This document shows positions 4,693 to 7,013 of a DNA stretch of 7,013 nucleotides, in pieces. Source of the DNA: an uncultured Oscillibacter sp. (lineage in GTDB: Bacteria > Bacillota > Clostridia > Oscillospirales > Oscillospiraceae); NCBI GenBank assembly GCA_946183715.1, contig CAMHDB010000096.1, positions 1 to 7,013 on the forward strand, in the 5' to 3' direction. The position numbers and the translations under genes are program-made. The notes beneath the pieces were generated by a model. That model worked only from the letters and a program-made list of their open reading frames with translations. It searched no databases and was not told the DNA's origin. How positions within the stretch are numbered: position 1 is the stretch's first letter; the number at the start of each line of letters is the position of its first letter.

Positions 4693-6528
4693 ATGAAAAT
4701 TCCCGAACTTTGCAGGCGTCTGGCGTCGGCGCTGTTGGTGCCCGTCGCCCTGTGCGCCGCCGCCGCACTCGGCTGGCTCGATTTCCCCGATTACTTCGTC
4801 TCCGACGCCCTCTACCAGTCACTTTCCGAAACCGCCACAGACGGACAAATCGTCATACTTGGTATCGACGACTACGCCCTCAATACCCTCGGCCCGTGGC
4901 CGTGGCCCCGCGACGTGCTCGCCGACGTAATCGCCACACTCAACGCCGACCCCGAAACCCGCCCCGCCGTCATCGGTATCGACGTACTCTTTACCGGCGA
5001 CGGCAACGACCCCGCCGCCGACGCGTACCTCGTCGACGCCGCCCGCCGCGCCGGAAACGTCGTCGTAGCCTCCAGCGCGACGTTCGGAAGTCAGCTCGTC
5101 GTCGGCGACGCCGGATTCTACATGGACGACCGCGCCGTGCTCGGCTGGGAGACCCCCTTCCCCGCCCTCGCCGCCGTCACCCGTACCGGGCATATTAACG
5201 CGATGGCCGACCGTGACGGCGTCATCCGCCGCGGTATCCTCCGGCTCGATATCCCCGCCGCCTATACCGACGACGCAACCCCGCGCCGCGTCGCCTCCTT
5301 CGCCCGTACGATTTACGAACTCTGGGCCGAAACCCCCAACCCGCCCCCCGATACCCCCGACGGCTTTTTCTACCTCCCCTTCTCCGCACACCCCGACGGA
5401 AACGGCGTCTGCTTTGAGGAATTTTCCGTCGCCGGACTGCTGGAAGGCTCCCTCTCCCCCGACACCTTCGCCGGGAAAATCGTCCTCGTCGGCCCCTTCG
5501 CCCCCGGCATGCTCGACAGTTACCCCACTTCCGCCGACCGCTCCGCCAATATGTACGGCGTCGAAATTCAGGCCAATATGATTGAGGCCTTCCGGCGCGG
5601 CTTCTTCCCCCGTACCGTCTCCGCCTCCACGCAAATTCTCCTCCTCTTCGCCGCCTGCGCCTTCGTTCAGGCCTTCTTCTACGACCGCCGCGTCCGCGCC
5701 GCCGTCCCCGTCTGGATTCTTACAAGCGGCGGCTGGGTCGCCCTCTGCGCTATCCTCTACGAACGCGCCGCCCTGATTTTACATGTACTCTGGACGCCCC
5801 TCTTGATTACCGTCCTGTTCGTCCTCTCCGTCGCCACCAACTACGTACACGCACAGCGCGAACGCCGCCGCGTCACCGATACCTTCGGGCGCTACGTCGA
5901 CCCCGCCGTCCTCAAAGAACTGCTCGACAACGGCGGCGCGGCCTCGGAATTGGGCGGAACCCTGCGCGAAATCGCCGTGTTATTCGTCGACATCCGCGGC
6001 TTTACCACCATGAGCGAGGCCCTAGACCCGCCGACCGTCGTCGAAATCATCAACCGCTATTTGACACTCACCACGGAGTGTATCATGCGCCGCCACGGCA
6101 CCCTTGACAAGTTCGTCGGCGACTGTACGATGGCCTTCTGGAACGCCCCGCTTCCCCAAAACGACCCCGTTTACTCCGCCTGCCTCGCCGCGATGGACAT
6201 GGTGGAAGGCTCCAAAGCCCTCGGCGACGAGTTACAGGCGCGCTTCGGGCGGAGCGTGTCCTTCGGCGTCGGCGTACACTTCGGCCCCGCCGTCGTGGGC
6301 AATATCGGCGCCCCCAAACGCATGGACTATACCGCCATCGGCGACACCGTAAACACCGCCGCCCGTCTGGAGGCCAACGCCCCCGGCGGTAAAATCCTCA
6401 TTTCCCGCGCCGTCGCCGACGCCCTCGGAGACCGCGCTACCGTGACTTCCCTCGGCGCGTCCATCAAGCTCAAGGGCAAGGCAGACGGCTTTGAAATCCT
6501 CACCCTCGACGCCCTCAAAGCGGAATAA
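4693..6528 (+). CDS. CHASE2-domain receptor adenylate cyclase (class III)
   Basis: The protein is 611 residues, starting at ATG 4693 (MKIPELCRRL), 7 bp after the FecR stop. No good Shine-Dalgarno precedes it, so translation probably depends on reinitiation after FecR. One membrane helix lies at about 11-27. An extracellular CHASE2 domain follows at about 33-305 (VILGIDDYALNTLGPWPWPRDVLADVI, IGIDVLF, GHINAMADRDGVIRR, FAGKIVLVGPFAPGMLDSYPT). Three helices come next (about 313-330, 336-355, 364-384), then a cytoplasmic cyclase domain at about 420-611. The cyclase has both metal aspartates (FVDIRGFT D433; FVGDCTMAFWNAP D477), transition-state residues N554 and R558 (DTVNTAARLE), and purine-selecting K473 with T547. 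A Lys/Thr pair is the class IIIb adenylate cyclase pattern, so cAMP is the expected product; guanylate cyclases carry Glu/Cys-type residues instead. Length and order are normal for CHASE2 cyclases. It should work as a dimer, since each active site is built from two cyclase domains. Confidence 0.93.
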   Translation: MKIPELCRRLASALLVPVALCAAAALGWLDFPDYFVSDALYQSLSETATDGQIVILGIDDYALNTLGPWPWPRDVLADVIATLNADPETRPAVIGIDVLFTGDGNDPAADAYLVDAARRAGNVVVASSATFGSQLVVGDAGFYMDDRAVLGWETPFPALAAVTRTGHINAMADRDGVIRRGILRLDIPAAYTDDATPRRVASFARTIYELWAETPNPPPDTPDGFFYLPFSAHPDGNGVCFEEFSVAGLLEGSLSPDTFAGKIVLVGPFAPGMLDSYPTSADRSANMYGVEIQANMIEAFRRGFFPRTVSASTQILLLFAACAFVQAFFYDRRVRAAVPVWILTSGGWVALCAILYERAALILHVLWTPLLITVLFVLSVATNYVHAQRERRRVTDTFGRYVDPAVLKELLDNGGAASELGGTLREIAVLFVDIRGFTTMSEALDPPTVVEIINRYLTLTTECIMRRHGTLDKFVGDCTMAFWNAPLPQNDPVYSACLAAMDMVEGSKALGDELQARFGRSVSFGVGVHFGPAVVGNIGAPKRMDYTAIGDTVNTAARLEANAPGGKILISRAVADALGDRATVTSLGASIKLKGKADGFEILTLDALKAE

Positions 6529-6638
6529 CAACGCCTCTTCCGTCGCGCGGCGGCGGCGATGACCCTTCAAAGCGGAGTAACAACGCCTCTTCCCTCACGC
6601 TATTAGTAACAACGCCCCTTCCGTCGCGCGGCGGCGGC
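6515..6638. repeat. Intergenic repeat cluster overlapping the cyclase 3' end
   Basis: Three copies of a short sequence fall between the cyclase and the next gene. Copy A begins at 6515 inside the last codons of the cyclase (TCAAAGCGGAATAA, encoding LKAE-stop) and runs to 6557. Copy B (6567-6593) repeats its first 27 bases with one mismatch. Copy C (6607-6638) repeats the 32 bases from the stop codon onward (6526-6557) with one mismatch. Copies A and C end in CCGTCGCGCGGCGG, which can fold as a short GC-rich hairpin around GCGC, with one G-T pair in the stem. No T-run follows, so this is not a classical terminator. Such units look like dispersed intergenic repeats, but only a genome comparison could tell. 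Confidence 0.8.
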
Positions 6639-6660
6639 AATCCCCCAAACCGGAAACAAC

Positions 6661-6666
6661 AGGAGG
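6661..6666 (+). promoter_or_regulatory. Strong ribosome binding site of the beta-propeller gene
   Basis: A perfect AGGAGG lies 9 bp before ATG 6676, the best Shine-Dalgarno in the window. It fixes the start of the last gene, which is directly followed by a signal peptide. I see no convincing promoter in the 147 bp before it, so the gene may be co-transcribed with the cyclase. Confidence 0.8.
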
Positions 6667-6675
6667 AACCCGGGC

Positions 6676-7013
6676 ATGAAACGACTGATTCTCGCCCTCG
6701 CACTCTGTGCCGTACTCTGCGCGTCGGCCTCGGCGCTCTCCCCGGCGGACTATTCCAGCGCGAACGCCTCCGGCGTCGCCCCCATGCCCGACGGCGCCTT
6801 GCTCGTCTCCGATACCTTCCACAAAGTCCTCTGGCGCACGGACGGCGATACCGTCTCCCTGTACGCCGGGGCCGAAACTCCCCCCGGCCTCTCCGGCGAA
6901 CCCATCGGCGGCTACCGCGACGGTACCCCCGATTCCGCACTCTTCGCCGAACCTTGGGCCGTCGTCCCGTGGCGCGACGGCTTCGCCGTCTCCGATACCG
7001 CCTCCCACGTTGT
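6676..7013 (+). CDS. Secreted NHL/beta-propeller-type protein, N-terminal part
   Basis: The frame is open from ATG 6676 to the window end (112 full codons), so the gene is truncated here. Residues 1-20 are a signal peptide (MKRLILALALCAVLCASASA, cleavage probably after ASA). The mature part shows two propeller-blade patterns: GVAPMPDGALLVSDTFHKVLWR, and later GGYRDGTPDSALFAEPWAV then VPWRDGFAVSDTASHV. The order G-x-x-DG...A-x-F...P...G-x-x-V-x-DT-x-x-H is characteristic of NHL-type repeats. NHL propellers bind proteins, peptides or carbohydrates; the ligand cannot be told. It lies 147 bp after the cyclase, in the same orientation. It may be an additional extracellular component of the cassette or the first gene of a separate unit. 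Confidence 0.75.
   Translation, partial: MKRLILALALCAVLCASASALSPADYSSANASGVAPMPDGALLVSDTFHKVLWRTDGDTVSLYAGAETPPGLSGEPIGGYRDGTPDSALFAEPWAVVPWRDGFAVSDTASHV

Noticed and set aside
4819..5634. Reverse-strand open frame of 271 codons opposite the CHASE2 domain
   Set aside because: It is a Gly/Val/Glu-rich shadow of the cyclase gene; the + strand shows clear CHASE2 motifs.
6578..6606. Possible promoter before the beta-propeller gene (TATTAG at 6601-6606 as a -10)
   Set aside because: No -35-like hexamer lies at a suitable distance, and the bases belong to a diverged repeat copy.

Overview
The window looks like chromosomal DNA from a high-GC (roughly two-thirds by eye) Gram-positive-type bacterium, most plausibly a Bacillota/Clostridia lineage such as gut Oscillospirales or Christensenellales. 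The clues are strong AGGAGG-type ribosome sites, a sigma-A-like promoter, an upstream gene resembling the ABC_trans_CmpB membrane family, and a secreted FecR protein carrying a Pro-Asp stalk. Third codon positions are overwhelmingly C/G. The taxonomic placement is inference; no rRNA or marker gene is present.

Layout, all on the + strand. (1) 1-441: 3' end of a membrane protein with a coiled-coil tail, closed by a stem-loop terminator (447-475). (2) A promoter (501-529) starts a tightly packed four-gene run: a metallo-beta-lactamase-fold hydrolase (568-1590) with seven 33-bp repeats inserted in its fold; a GAF plus HD-GYP protein (1587-3038, overlapping by 4 bp); a secreted FecR-domain protein with a (xPD)17 stalk (3060-4685); and a CHASE2 receptor fused to a class III adenylate cyclase (4693-6528, 7-bp gap). 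(3) A 147-bp intergenic stretch holding three copies of a short repeat. (4) 6676-7013: the start of a secreted NHL-type beta-propeller protein, cut by the window end.

The four-gene run reads as a nucleotide second-messenger cassette. CHASE2 would sense an extracellular cue and the cyclase would make cAMP. The exported FecR protein is a candidate extracellular partner for CHASE2. The HD-GYP protein would degrade c-di-GMP (or a related dinucleotide) under GAF control, and the MBL hydrolase is a candidate phosphodiesterase. Individual domain calls are well supported by motifs; the wiring between them is inference from gene order. The most unusual features are the in-frame 33-bp repeat array inside the catalytic domain of the MBL enzyme, the roughly 100-residue insertion in the HD-GYP domain, and the repeats that begin inside the last codons of the cyclase gene.
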